Virus record (IMG/VR): IMGVR_UViG_3300020445_000060
Span: 1 to 26,010 of that record
DNA: 26,010 nt
Source: a virus
Direction: 5' to 3' (one strand)
Shown: positions 1 through 5,671 of the stretch, one piece after another
How the letters are laid out: the number at the start of each line of letters is the position of its first letter
Position numbering within the stretch: position 1 is the first letter of the stretch
Program-made: the position numbers and the translations under genes
The notes under the pieces: generated by a model
Told to the model about the DNA's origin: nothing
Database searches by the model: none
Seen by the model: only the letters and a program-made list of their open reading frames with translations

Positions 1-207
1 AGACTCTGGAAACTGGTTAAAGAAATTAAAGAGTGTGCCCTATCACAATGTCGCCACCGTTGGGGACCTGAGGCATACATCGGTAACGACCTGATAGATG
101 CGGAGGGTTATGTGATGCACTCTGACGCAGGTTCGTGGAAATTGATCTACCGTCAGACATTCTCTCATGCCAATTTCAATAATACAAAATGGTGTGCCAC
201 AACATAA
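1..207 (+). CDS. 3' end of an unrecognised gene (partial)
   Basis: An open frame enters from the left edge and stops at TAA 205-207, giving 68 residues without a start. The peptide is rich in Trp, Cys and His (for example CRHRWGPEAY and GSWKLIYRQTF) and looks like the compact C-terminus of a soluble protein. I do not recognise the family. The base composition is visibly richer in G+C than the genes after position 600. It is followed by a short stable hairpin at 221-239 and then by the next gene on the same strand. The antisense frame over the same bases looks like a shadow. Coding status is moderately supported by sensible amino-acid composition and by the hairpin placed just after the stop. 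Confidence 0.6.
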   Translation, partial: RLWKLVKEIKECALSQCRHRWGPEAYIGNDLIDAEGYVMHSDAGSWKLIYRQTFSHANFNNTKWCATT

Positions 208-220
208 ACTGCACACAGTA

Positions 221-239
221 GGGGTCATTCGCTGACCCC
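221..239 (+). terminator. GC-rich hairpin, possible weak terminator
   Basis: A perfect 7-bp inverted repeat (GGGGTCA / TGACCCC) surrounds the 5-base loop TTCGC, 14 bases after the stop codon of the first gene. It is followed by ATCCCTT rather than a T tract, so it may be an RNA-stabilising or processing hairpin instead of an intrinsic terminator. Confidence 0.4.
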
Positions 240-245
240 ATCCCT

Positions 246-255
246 TATAATAATA
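246..255 (+). promoter_or_regulatory. Possible promoter -10 box (TATAATAATA)
   Basis: TATAAT at 246-251 matches a sigma-70 -10 box and is also close to a T4 late element (TATAATAA versus TATAAATA). It sits just after the hairpin and 23 bases before the ATG at 279, similar in geometry to the clear late promoters further on. No good -35 box is visible 16-18 bases upstream. Confidence 0.3.
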
Positions 256-278
256 GAGTAAACGACATTAATTCCCAA

Positions 279-497
279 ATGGCACGTCACAAAGCAATCG
301 GGTCAACCCGTTCAACAGACTTCAACTCACGGGGACATGCCTTAAGAGCATCTTCGGGCGGTGGGATGACATTCACAAAGGCGGGTGGATTAGGAAAGCA
401 AATGGTCGACAATCTCTTTGAGGTTCAACAACGCTATCGGGAAATGCTGATAGCAGACCGTAAGGCACAGGGACGGGGTGGTTACATCATCGGGTGA
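279..497 (+). CDS. Small basic hypothetical protein
   Basis: This ATG-started frame encodes 72 residues. The first half is rich in Arg, Ser, Thr and Gly (MARHKAIGSTRSTDFNSRG), and a Gly-rich stretch lies near residues 27-40. A short amphipathic helix follows at about residues 41-62 (MVDNLFEVQQRYREML), and the tail is basic and Gly-rich. There is no signal peptide or membrane segment. No Shine-Dalgarno sequence is visible before the ATG. The gene is single, with a hairpin and possible promoter upstream and a strong terminator 29 bases after its stop. I do not recognise a family. The basic character would fit a nucleic-acid or capsid-associated small protein, but that is a guess. Its higher G+C matches the preceding gene, not those after 600. 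Confidence 0.7.
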   Translation: MARHKAIGSTRSTDFNSRGHALRASSGGGMTFTKAGGLGKQMVDNLFEVQQRYREMLIADRKAQGRGGYIIG

Positions 498-525
498 CAC
501 CTCATTAGTTCGTGATTTGACAGTG

Positions 526-549
526 CGGGGCGTGATGCCCCGTTTTTTT
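526..549 (+). terminator. Intrinsic terminator
   Basis: A 6-bp G+C stem (CGGGGC 526-531, GCCCCG 537-542) with loop GTGAT is followed directly by seven T residues (543-549). This is a textbook rho-independent terminator. It ends the small G+C-richer transcription unit, and base composition changes just beyond it. Confidence 0.9.
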
Positions 550-682
550 ATGCCCCCCGTATATAAAACGAAAGGAACCCCTAAGCTATAAAGTGTTACG
601 GAAGCGATCTATAAATTACAATCAAAGTCAAAATTTTTTTCACACTATATAATTTTTGAAAGGAAAAAAATATTTCTCCGAT

Positions 683-856
683 ATGAAAAAAAATCCCGCA
701 GAAAATTTTACCTCCATAGAGGTCGATCCTGTAACTGGTGAATACTATACTGTTATACCTGAATGGATCCTCAATGAACAAGGATGGTATGAAGGAACAG
801 AGTTGAATTTCGCCCTTGAAGATGATATAATACTTCTAACAGAAAAGGAAGAATGA
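683..856 (+). CDS. AbrB/SpoVT-like (MazE-like) small protein
   Basis: This encodes 57 residues from ATG 683. A longer version could start at TTG 656 (66 residues), but a possible -10 box (TATAAT, 648-653) would lie right on that codon, so the ATG is preferred; neither start has a well-spaced Shine-Dalgarno sequence. The protein reads as a swapped-hairpin AbrB-type fold: a first strand (FTSIEVDPVTGEYYTVIP), a short helix with the typical 'GW..G' turn (GWYEGTEL), and a last acidic strand (DDIILL). Such proteins bind DNA as dimers and serve as transition-state regulators or antitoxins. No toxin gene is adjacent. The stop overlaps the next start in an ATGA arrangement (853-856), so translation is probably coupled. 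Fold assignment is by eye. Confidence 0.75.
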   Translation: MKKNPAENFTSIEVDPVTGEYYTVIPEWILNEQGWYEGTELNFALEDDIILLTEKEE

Positions 857-1023
857 AAACCTATCATATCTACTTACAACAAGAGTGTTTGTTTAAGGAT
901 TTAACTGAATGGGAGTTTAATATTATATGGAGAAGGATATACAAATCATACTTTACAGAAGACTTAACTTATTCAGAGGTGGTGGAAGAACCGAACGAAA
1001 AATATATTGATTCATCATATTGA
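853..1023 (+). CDS. Small conserved phage hypothetical protein
   Basis: ATG 853 lies inside the stop of the AbrB-like gene (ATGA overlap), and the frame runs to TGA 1021-1023, giving 56 residues. The peptide (MKTYHIYLQQECLFKDL...) has a beta strand followed by aromatic, acidic helices (TEWEFNIIWRRIYKSYF) and an acidic C-terminus. It resembles short 'KTYH-IY' proteins I associate with marine T4-like phages, whose function is unknown. The tight overlap suggests it is co-translated with, and may act together with, the AbrB-like protein. The sigma-70 promoter for the next gene begins on its stop codon. Confidence 0.72.
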   Translation: MKTYHIYLQQECLFKDLTEWEFNIIWRRIYKSYFTEDLTYSEVVEEPNEKYIDSSY

Positions 1024-1048
1024 CAGTTACTATATAATCTGATATAAT
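1020..1048 (+). promoter_or_regulatory. Consensus sigma-70 promoter for the glycosyltransferase gene
   Basis: TTGACA (1020-1025), a 17-bp spacer and TATAAT (1043-1048) give a perfect match to the bacterial housekeeping promoter. A second TATATAAT lies inside the spacer. Transcription would start near 1055, just before AAGGA (1056-1060), which sits 11 bases ahead of ATG 1072. This points to host-polymerase (early or middle) expression of the downstream genes. Confidence 0.85.
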
Positions 1049-1071
1049 TGTGTTGAAGGAAACTACAAATT

Positions 1072-1827
1072 ATGGCTAAAGGATTTACCGTTAAAGCAAA
1101 GAAACCTACTGTAACTAAAGAAGCGGAATGGGATTATGATCTAGCAAAAGAAATGGTTAGAGGAAAAGCCATAGTATTTTGTCTTCCAGGTAGAGGAGTA
1201 TCATATGCATATCTGAAAAGTTTTGTACAACTATGTTTTGATTTAGTACAAGCAGGTGCAAGTATACAAATATCTCAAGATTATTCATCTATGGTAAACT
1301 TTGCAAGATGCAAATGTTTAGGTGCTAATGTATTAAGAGGTCCAGATCAGAAACCTTGGGATGGTCAATTAAAATATGATTGGCAATTATGGATTGATAG
1401 TGATATTGTTTTTAACTCTGAAAAGTTTTGGCAACTTGTTCTAATGGATAAAGATCTTGCAGCAGGTTGGTATTGTACAGAAGATGGTCAAACTACATCG
1501 ATTGCTCACTGGTTAGAAGAGGATGACTTCCGTAAGAATGGTGGAGTCATGAATCATGAAACATTAGAGAGTATGAGTAAGCGTAGAAAACCTTTTACAT
1601 GTGATTATACAGGTTTTGGATGGTTACTCATTAAAAATGGTGTATTTGAACACGAAGAGATGAAGTATCCCTGGTTTGCTCCACAGATGCAAGTATTTGA
1701 ATCTGGTGAAGTACAGGATATGTGTGGAGAAGACGTATCATTCTGTTTAGATGCGAAGGAAGCAGGTTTCGAGATATGGTGCGATCCTCGTGTTAGAGTT
1801 GGTCACGAGAAAACGAGAGTGATCTAA
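1072..1827 (+). CDS. Glycosyltransferase, GT-A type (family 2-like)
   Basis: This 251-residue protein likely moves a sugar from a nucleotide-sugar donor to an acceptor, which could be the host surface, phage particle or DNA; the acceptor cannot be told. After a basic N-terminal tail (residues 1-12) comes a Rossmann-like part with CLPGRGVSYAYLKSF (about 37-51). The metal/nucleotide-binding DSD motif (D109-S-D111, within LWIDSDIVF) follows, and a GED motif (219-221) near the C-terminus is typical of GT-A enzymes. A late His (VGHEK, His245) could be the C-terminal metal ligand seen in some GT-A families. It has no signal peptide or membrane segment. A perfect sigma-70 promoter and an AAGGA ribosome site precede it, and the next gene starts one base after its stop. 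Similar enzymes are common in T4-like cyanophages. The exact family is not certain. Confidence 0.85.
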   Translation: MAKGFTVKAKKPTVTKEAEWDYDLAKEMVRGKAIVFCLPGRGVSYAYLKSFVQLCFDLVQAGASIQISQDYSSMVNFARCKCLGANVLRGPDQKPWDGQLKYDWQLWIDSDIVFNSEKFWQLVLMDKDLAAGWYCTEDGQTTSIAHWLEEDDFRKNGGVMNHETLESMSKRRKPFTCDYTGFGWLLIKNGVFEHEEMKYPWFAPQMQVFESGEVQDMCGEDVSFCLDAKEAGFEIWCDPRVRVGHEKTRVI

Positions 1828-1828
1828 G

Positions 1829-1993
1829 ATGGCTCATAAGTATAACATTTTCTGTAAGGGTGAAGTCATATACTCAAAACTTACAGAAGAAGAATACTTT
1901 GATACTATGGAAGATCTCGCATCGGAGTTCTATGAAACAGGAATTCCCCATCCAAGCGATATAAACACTGAAATTATTGAGGAACATGAATAA
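1829..1993 (+). CDS. Small acidic hypothetical protein
   Basis: ATG 1829 follows the glycosyltransferase stop by one base. The frame ends at TAA 1991-1993, giving 54 residues. The peptide begins with a beta strand (HKYNIFCKGEVIYSKL) and continues with an acidic helix (TEEEYFDTMEDLASEFYE). It is strongly acidic overall. The 'GEVIY..LTEEEYFDTMEDL' pattern resembles short conserved proteins I recall from marine T4-like phages, with no known function. Its stop shares its last base with the start of the membrane-protein gene, so both are probably translated together. A weak GAG lies in the upstream ribosome-site position. Confidence 0.75.
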   Translation: MAHKYNIFCKGEVIYSKLTEEEYFDTMEDLASEFYETGIPHPSDINTEIIEEHE

Positions 1994-2217
1994 TGGCTTC
2001 TAAGTCAGGATTAACTACCCAGAAGGTAGTTGATTACATTAAAGAAAAATGGCAGGTATTTGGAGTAAGTGCTCTGATTATCTTTATACTACAGTTATTA
2101 TCCACTAAAGTGCTAATTTCGGCACTTTTAGGTCTAGTAATTGCTGCATTACTGCCCTCAGATACTATTAAAAAGGTCACTAAGAAAATTACCAAGGAGG
2201 AAAATGGCAAAAATTAA
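1993..2217 (+). CDS. Small membrane protein with a hydrophobic hairpin
   Basis: This is a 74-residue protein with a GAGGAA ribosome site (1979-1984) eight bases before ATG 1993. The N-terminus is polar and basic (residues 1-21). Two hydrophobic stretches (about 22-36 and 40-54) are separated by a short STK turn, and the tail is Lys-rich. This is the shape of a helical hairpin inserted in the inner membrane with both ends in the cytoplasm. A holin-like or membrane-anchoring role is possible, but nothing in the sequence proves it and there is no lysin gene beside it. Its 3' end overlaps the next gene by 14 bases in another frame. Confidence 0.75.
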   Translation: MASKSGLTTQKVVDYIKEKWQVFGVSALIIFILQLLSTKVLISALLGLVIAALLPSDTIKKVTKKITKEENGKN

Positions 2218-2350
2218 GAGTTCCGTTCTAGGAACCCAATTTGTTGAGGCAACCCCGAAAAAGTCTCGTCAAGGGAACGGAAAACACTCAAAATATAGTG
2301 CAACATCCCGTAACTCGGCTCGAAAAAAGTACCGAGGGCAAGGCAAATAA
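2204..2350 (+). CDS. Small very basic hypothetical protein
   Basis: This encodes 48 residues from ATG 2204. An upstream in-frame ATG (2141) exists, but 2204 is preferred because AAGGAGG (2194-2200), the strongest ribosome site in the window, lies just before it; the 3-base spacer is short. The peptide MAKIKSSVLGTQFVEATPKK is followed by a Lys/Arg/Ser-rich tail (SARKKYRGQGK). The high positive charge and lack of a hydrophobic core suggest a nucleic-acid-binding or ribosome-associated peptide. I recall similar short proteins beside baseplate genes in marine T4-like phages, but no function is known. An intrinsic terminator follows its stop at once, making it the last gene of this transcription unit. 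Confidence 0.75.
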   Translation: MAKIKSSVLGTQFVEATPKKSRQGNGKHSKYSATSRNSARKKYRGQGK

Positions 2351-2362
2351 CTAAAAATCCCA

Positions 2363-2388
2363 AAAAGCGTCTCGATAGACGCTTTTTT
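2363..2388 (+). terminator. Intrinsic terminator
   Basis: A 7-bp stem (AGCGTCT 2366-2372, AGACGCT 2377-2383) with tetraloop CGAT is flanked by A residues on the left and by a T tract (2383-2388) on the right. It ends the early/middle unit that starts at the sigma-70 promoter near 1020 and separates it from the late structural genes. The A tract could let it work in both directions. Confidence 0.92.
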
Positions 2389-2394
2389 AATGCA

Positions 2395-2402
2395 AATAAA
2401 TA
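2395..2402 (+). promoter_or_regulatory. Candidate T4-type late promoter (AATAAATA)
   Basis: Seven of eight bases match TATAAATA. It lies just after the terminator and 23 bases before ATG 2426, close to the 20- and 19-base distances of the two exact late promoters in this window. It would place the tiny ORF at 2426 in the late class and argues against the upstream ATG at 2390. Confidence 0.4.
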
Positions 2403-2425
2403 GTTTTTTGAATCCTTTTAAGTAC

Positions 2426-2563
2426 ATGGATAATTCCAACGTTAAAAAAATGTGGGAAACCTCTGAAAATAACGAAGAAAATGCATCAGATCCACAAATA
2501 ATACAAGAAATTATGCATGATGACATTCCTTCTAACAAGCAAAGTTTAAAAGAATCCAAATAA
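2426..2563 (+). CDS. Tiny acidic ORF before gp25
   Basis: This encodes 45 residues (MDNSNVKKMWETSENNEENA...), rich in Asn, Glu, Asp and Ser and without hydrophobic segments, so probably disordered or helical. An in-frame ATG at 2390 would add 12 residues (MQINSFLNPFKY) and cannot be excluded, but it lies right on the terminator's T tract. Neither start has a ribosome-binding site, a trait shared with gp25, gp6 and the giant gene. It fills the space between the terminator and the late promoter of gp25, and its stop is three bases before that promoter. Function unknown; coding status moderate. Confidence 0.5.
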   Translation: MDNSNVKKMWETSENNEENASDPQIIQEIMHDDIPSNKQSLKESK

Positions 2564-2566
2564 TAG

Positions 2567-2574
2567 TATAAATA
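2567..2574 (+). promoter_or_regulatory. T4-type late promoter for gp25
   Basis: An exact TATAAATA, the sequence read by the T4 late sigma factor (gp55-type), followed by an A-rich stretch. Its end is 20 bases before ATG 2595, leaving a leader of roughly 14 bases with no Shine-Dalgarno sequence. It probably drives the gp25 - gp6 - giant gene operon. Confidence 0.85.
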
Positions 2575-2594
2575 TAAAAAAATCTTGTTTATAA

Positions 2595-2996
2595 ATGGCA
2601 GTCCAGAGGACATCTAGAGCATTTAAGGACGTTAGTCTATCTTTTGATAGGCATCCTGTTACTAATGATATTCTTGTGCTCAAAAATGAGGACGCAATTA
2701 AGCGATCTATTCGTAATTTGATCCAAACAATGCCTAGTGAGCGATTTTTTAATCCTTATCTTGGTTCTGAGGTAAAAACCAGTCTATTTGAATTTGTAGA
2801 CTTTGGTACTTCCTCAATTTTGGAAGAGCAAATTAAAATTGCAATTGATAATTACGAACCAAGGGTAGAAAATGCTAAAGTTGTCGTAGTTCCAAGAGCA
2901 AATGACAACAGTTTTGAGATAAATGTTTCATTTACTATCATTGGGCAAGACATCTCACCACAAAAATTCAGTTACATACTAGAAGCAACACGATAA
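2595..2996 (+). CDS. 25: Baseplate wedge subunit gp25
   Basis: This 133-residue protein is nearly the same length as T4 gp25 (132). It is a member of the GPW/gp25 family, which joins the wedge to the tail tube and sheath and is thought to prime sheath assembly. The family core is clear: a first strand and loop (VSLSFDRHPVTNDILVLK, about 13-30), the conserved helix and turn AIKRSIRNLIQTMPSERFF, the signature NPYLGSEV, then a helix ending in a two-strand sheet (FEINVSFTI). The 'lysozyme' label sometimes given to this family should not be copied. An exact late promoter sits just upstream, no ribosome site is visible, and gp6 starts one base after the stop. Confidence 0.95.
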   Translation: MAVQRTSRAFKDVSLSFDRHPVTNDILVLKNEDAIKRSIRNLIQTMPSERFFNPYLGSEVKTSLFEFVDFGTSSILEEQIKIAIDNYEPRVENAKVVVVPRANDNSFEINVSFTIIGQDISPQKFSYILEATR

Positions 2997-2997
2997 T

Positions 2998-4860
2998 ATG
3001 CCTTTCACTAAGTTTACAAATCTAGATTTTGATCAGATAAAGACCTCTATAAAGGATTATCTCCGTGCTAATACCAGTTTTACGGATTTTGACTTTGAAG
3101 GATCTAATTTTTCTGTACTAATTGATACACTTGCCTATAATACGTACATAACGGCATTTAATTCCAACATGATTGTTAATGAATCCTTCTTGGATTCGGC
3201 AACTTTAAGGGAAAATGTGGTTTCTTTAGCAAGAAATATAGGTTATGTACCACGTTCTAAGAGTTCTGCTAAGGCAACTGTGTCATTTTCTATTGGAACA
3301 AGTGCTGCAGAGGGACAATTAATACTTAAAGCAGGTTTAGTGTGCGTTGGAGGTGTTGATAACACTACATATACCTATTCTGTACCTGAAGATATCACTA
3401 CAAACATCGTAAGTAACGTTGCATCCTTTGAAAATGTAGATGTTTTTCAAGGAATTTACTTGACGAAGCAATTTACAATTGATACATCAACAAATCAGAG
3501 ATTTATTCTCAATAATGCTGATATTGATACTAGTACACTTGTAGTAAAAGTTGGTACTCGTGAATATAAGCAGATTAGTAACATTGTAAAGGTTGATGGT
3601 GCTTCAGAAATCTATCTTTTACAAGAAATTGCCGATGAAAGGTATGAATTATTGTTTGGTGATGGAATTATTGGTAAAAAATTAGAAAATGGTGATGTTA
3701 TTCAGGTAAGTTACATTACAACCCAAGGTTCTGCTGGTAATGGACCTGCTGTATTTTCTTATTCTGGAACTACTACAGATAGTACAGATTCTATAGTTAA
3801 TTCTACCAGTACAGTAAACGTAACTACCGTTTCTAAGGCATCTGGAGGGGGCGACATTGAGTCTATTGAATCTGTTAAGTACTTTGCACCTAGAACGTAT
3901 GCAGCACAAAATCGTGCTGTTACAGCAAGGGATTATGAAGCTATAGTACAAACAGTTTATCCAGAAACAGAATCTGTAACTGTGATTGGTGGTGAAGAAT
4001 TAGACCCACCTCAATTTGGAAAAGTATTGATTAGTATTAAACCTAAAAATGGATTTGCATTGTCCGATTTTAAGAAAACTGAATTATTAAATGATCTAAA
4101 ACAATATACTGTATCTGGTATTAATCAAGAAATTATTGATCTTAAGTTACTATATGTAGAAATTGATAGTGATGTATTTTATGATTCTTCACGAGTAAGT
4201 AATATATTAGATCTTAAAACTAATATAACATCAGCATTAACAACTTATTCTAAATCCGTTGATTTGAATAAATTTGGTGGAAGATTTAAATATAGTAAGA
4301 CAATTCGTTTAATTGACGATGTTGATACTGCTATTACATCTAATATTACACGAGTTAGGATGAGAAGAAATCTTAACTGTATATTAAATACATATGCACA
4401 GTATGAATTATGTTTTGGTAATAGATTCTATAAGAGAATTGATGGATATAATATTAAGAGTACTGGATTTAGAATTCAAGGCGAATTAGAAACTGTATAC
4501 TTTGTAGATGTTCCATCTGAAGATAGTGATATTGGAATACTTTCAGCAGTTAAACCAACAGTTGAACCAGATACATTTGAAATTGTTGAAAAATCAATTG
4601 GAACAGTAGATTATGCTACTGGAGAAGTTATTGTTAATACTATCAATATTACTTCAACTGAGTTAGCAGATGGTGTTATTGAGATTCAAGCATATCCAGA
4701 TTCTAATGATGTTATTGGTCTTAAGGATCTTTATCTTGTGTTTGACGTTTCAAAAAGTAAGATAAATATGGTTAAAGATACAATTGCTTCTGGTGAGCAA
4801 ATCTCTGGCGTTAATTATCCCGTCAGATCAAGTTATTCAAATGGTAAGTTAACAAGATAA
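2998..4860 (+). CDS. 6: Baseplate wedge subunit gp6
   Basis: This 620-residue protein is slightly shorter than T4 gp6 (660). gp6 dimers form the continuous ring that ties the wedges together around the baseplate hub. Seen in the sequence: the conserved N-terminal helical part (VLIDTLAYNTYITAFNSNM near residues 41-59, then a stretch ending in ARNIGYVPRS), the baseplate-J-like 'LLFGDGIIGKKLENGD' loop near residue 220, and the KYFAPRTYAAQNRAVTARDY motif near residues 296-315, also typical of the family. The C-terminal third is beta-rich and ends in SSYSNGKLTR. It starts one base after gp25 and is followed one base later by the giant gene, without ribosome sites, so translation is probably coupled. 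No truncation or frameshift is seen. Confidence 0.95.
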   Translation: MPFTKFTNLDFDQIKTSIKDYLRANTSFTDFDFEGSNFSVLIDTLAYNTYITAFNSNMIVNESFLDSATLRENVVSLARNIGYVPRSKSSAKATVSFSIGTSAAEGQLILKAGLVCVGGVDNTTYTYSVPEDITTNIVSNVASFENVDVFQGIYLTKQFTIDTSTNQRFILNNADIDTSTLVVKVGTREYKQISNIVKVDGASEIYLLQEIADERYELLFGDGIIGKKLENGDVIQVSYITTQGSAGNGPAVFSYSGTTTDSTDSIVNSTSTVNVTTVSKASGGGDIESIESVKYFAPRTYAAQNRAVTARDYEAIVQTVYPETESVTVIGGEELDPPQFGKVLISIKPKNGFALSDFKKTELLNDLKQYTVSGINQEIIDLKLLYVEIDSDVFYDSSRVSNILDLKTNITSALTTYSKSVDLNKFGGRFKYSKTIRLIDDVDTAITSNITRVRMRRNLNCILNTYAQYELCFGNRFYKRIDGYNIKSTGFRIQGELETVYFVDVPSEDSDIGILSAVKPTVEPDTFEIVEKSIGTVDYATGEVIVNTINITSTELADGVIEIQAYPDSNDVIGLKDLYLVFDVSKSKINMVKDTIASGEQISGVNYPVRSSYSNGKLTR

Positions 4861-4861
4861 A

Positions 4862-5671
4862 ATGATAAAGACAGGGTTTGATGCTAGGGTCAAAGTACAA
4901 CAAATAATTGATAATCAGTTACCTGAATTTGTATTATCAGAAGCACCGAAAGCAGCTGAATTTTTAAAGCAATATTATATTTCACAAGAATATCAAGGTG
5001 GTCCTATTGATATTGCTGAAAATTTAGATCAATATATAAATTTCAATAATATGACCCAAGATGTGGTTGCAGGAATCACATCTTTAACTAGTGATGTATC
5101 TTTATCTGATACTACTATTTCTGTTGATAATACAAAGGGATTTCCTGATGAATATGGTCTTTTAAAATTAGATGATGAGGTAATAACATATACTGGAAAA
5201 ACTTCAACTAGCTTTACTGGATGTGTTCGTGGATTTAGTGGTATTACCAGTTATAGAGATCCACTTAATGCTGAAGAACTAGTTTTTTCGGATACTTCAG
5301 CAAGTACACATGATAATGGACTTAGAGTAAACAATTTAAGTGCTTTATTTTTAAAAGAATTTTATAGAAAATTAAAAGTTCTCCTTGCTCCTGGATTTGA
5401 AGACGTTGATTTTGTAGAAACTTTAGATATTAATGTTTTTATTAAGCAAATTCGTGATTTTTATCAGGCAAAAGGTACAAATGAAGCATTTAATATTCTT
5501 TTTGCTGTTTTATTTGGTAATAAACCAAAAATAATAAATTTAGAGGAATATTTACTTAAAGCATCTGCTGCAGAATTTATTCGTAGAGAAGTATTAGTTT
5601 GTGAGAAGATAAGTGGAGATCCAAATAAAATAGTTGGACATATGGTTCAACAATCTAATAATCTTGCTGCT
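4862..5671 (+). other. N-terminal wedge-like domain of the giant protein
   Basis: Residues 1-270 look like a globular helical phage structural domain. The N-terminus (VQQIIDNQLPEFVLSEAPK, then FLKQYYISQEYQGGP) is followed by a small beta insert (about 72-125) with GLLKLDDEVITYTG and GCVRGFSG. A second helical part (NNLSALFLKEFYRKLKVLL, then IRDFYQAKGTNEAFNILFAV) continues to about residue 225. The 'LDDE...YTG' insert recurs in altered form near 15300 (DIVKLDDEFLDI). The domain is the likely anchor to gp6/gp8 in the wedge. That role is inferred from position. Confidence 0.65.

Noticed and set aside
43-228. 61-codon - strand frame at the left edge
   Set aside because: Complement of the partial + strand gene; its peptide has no plausible domain and the gene direction would break the otherwise uniform layout.
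550-650. Extra late promoters (TATAAATT at 610-617) and a sigma-70 promoter (TATAAT at 648-653)
   Set aside because: The first departs from the consensus and is too far from a start; the second has no -35 box. Kept only as a hint in choosing the start at 683.
2141-2350. Longer 69-residue version of the basic protein
   Set aside because: The added N-terminus overlaps the membrane-protein gene, and the strong AAGGAGG site points to ATG 2204.
2269-2613. 114-codon - strand frame across the terminator and late promoter
   Set aside because: It would run through an intrinsic terminator, a + strand ORF and the gp25 promoter; composition is hydrophobic noise.
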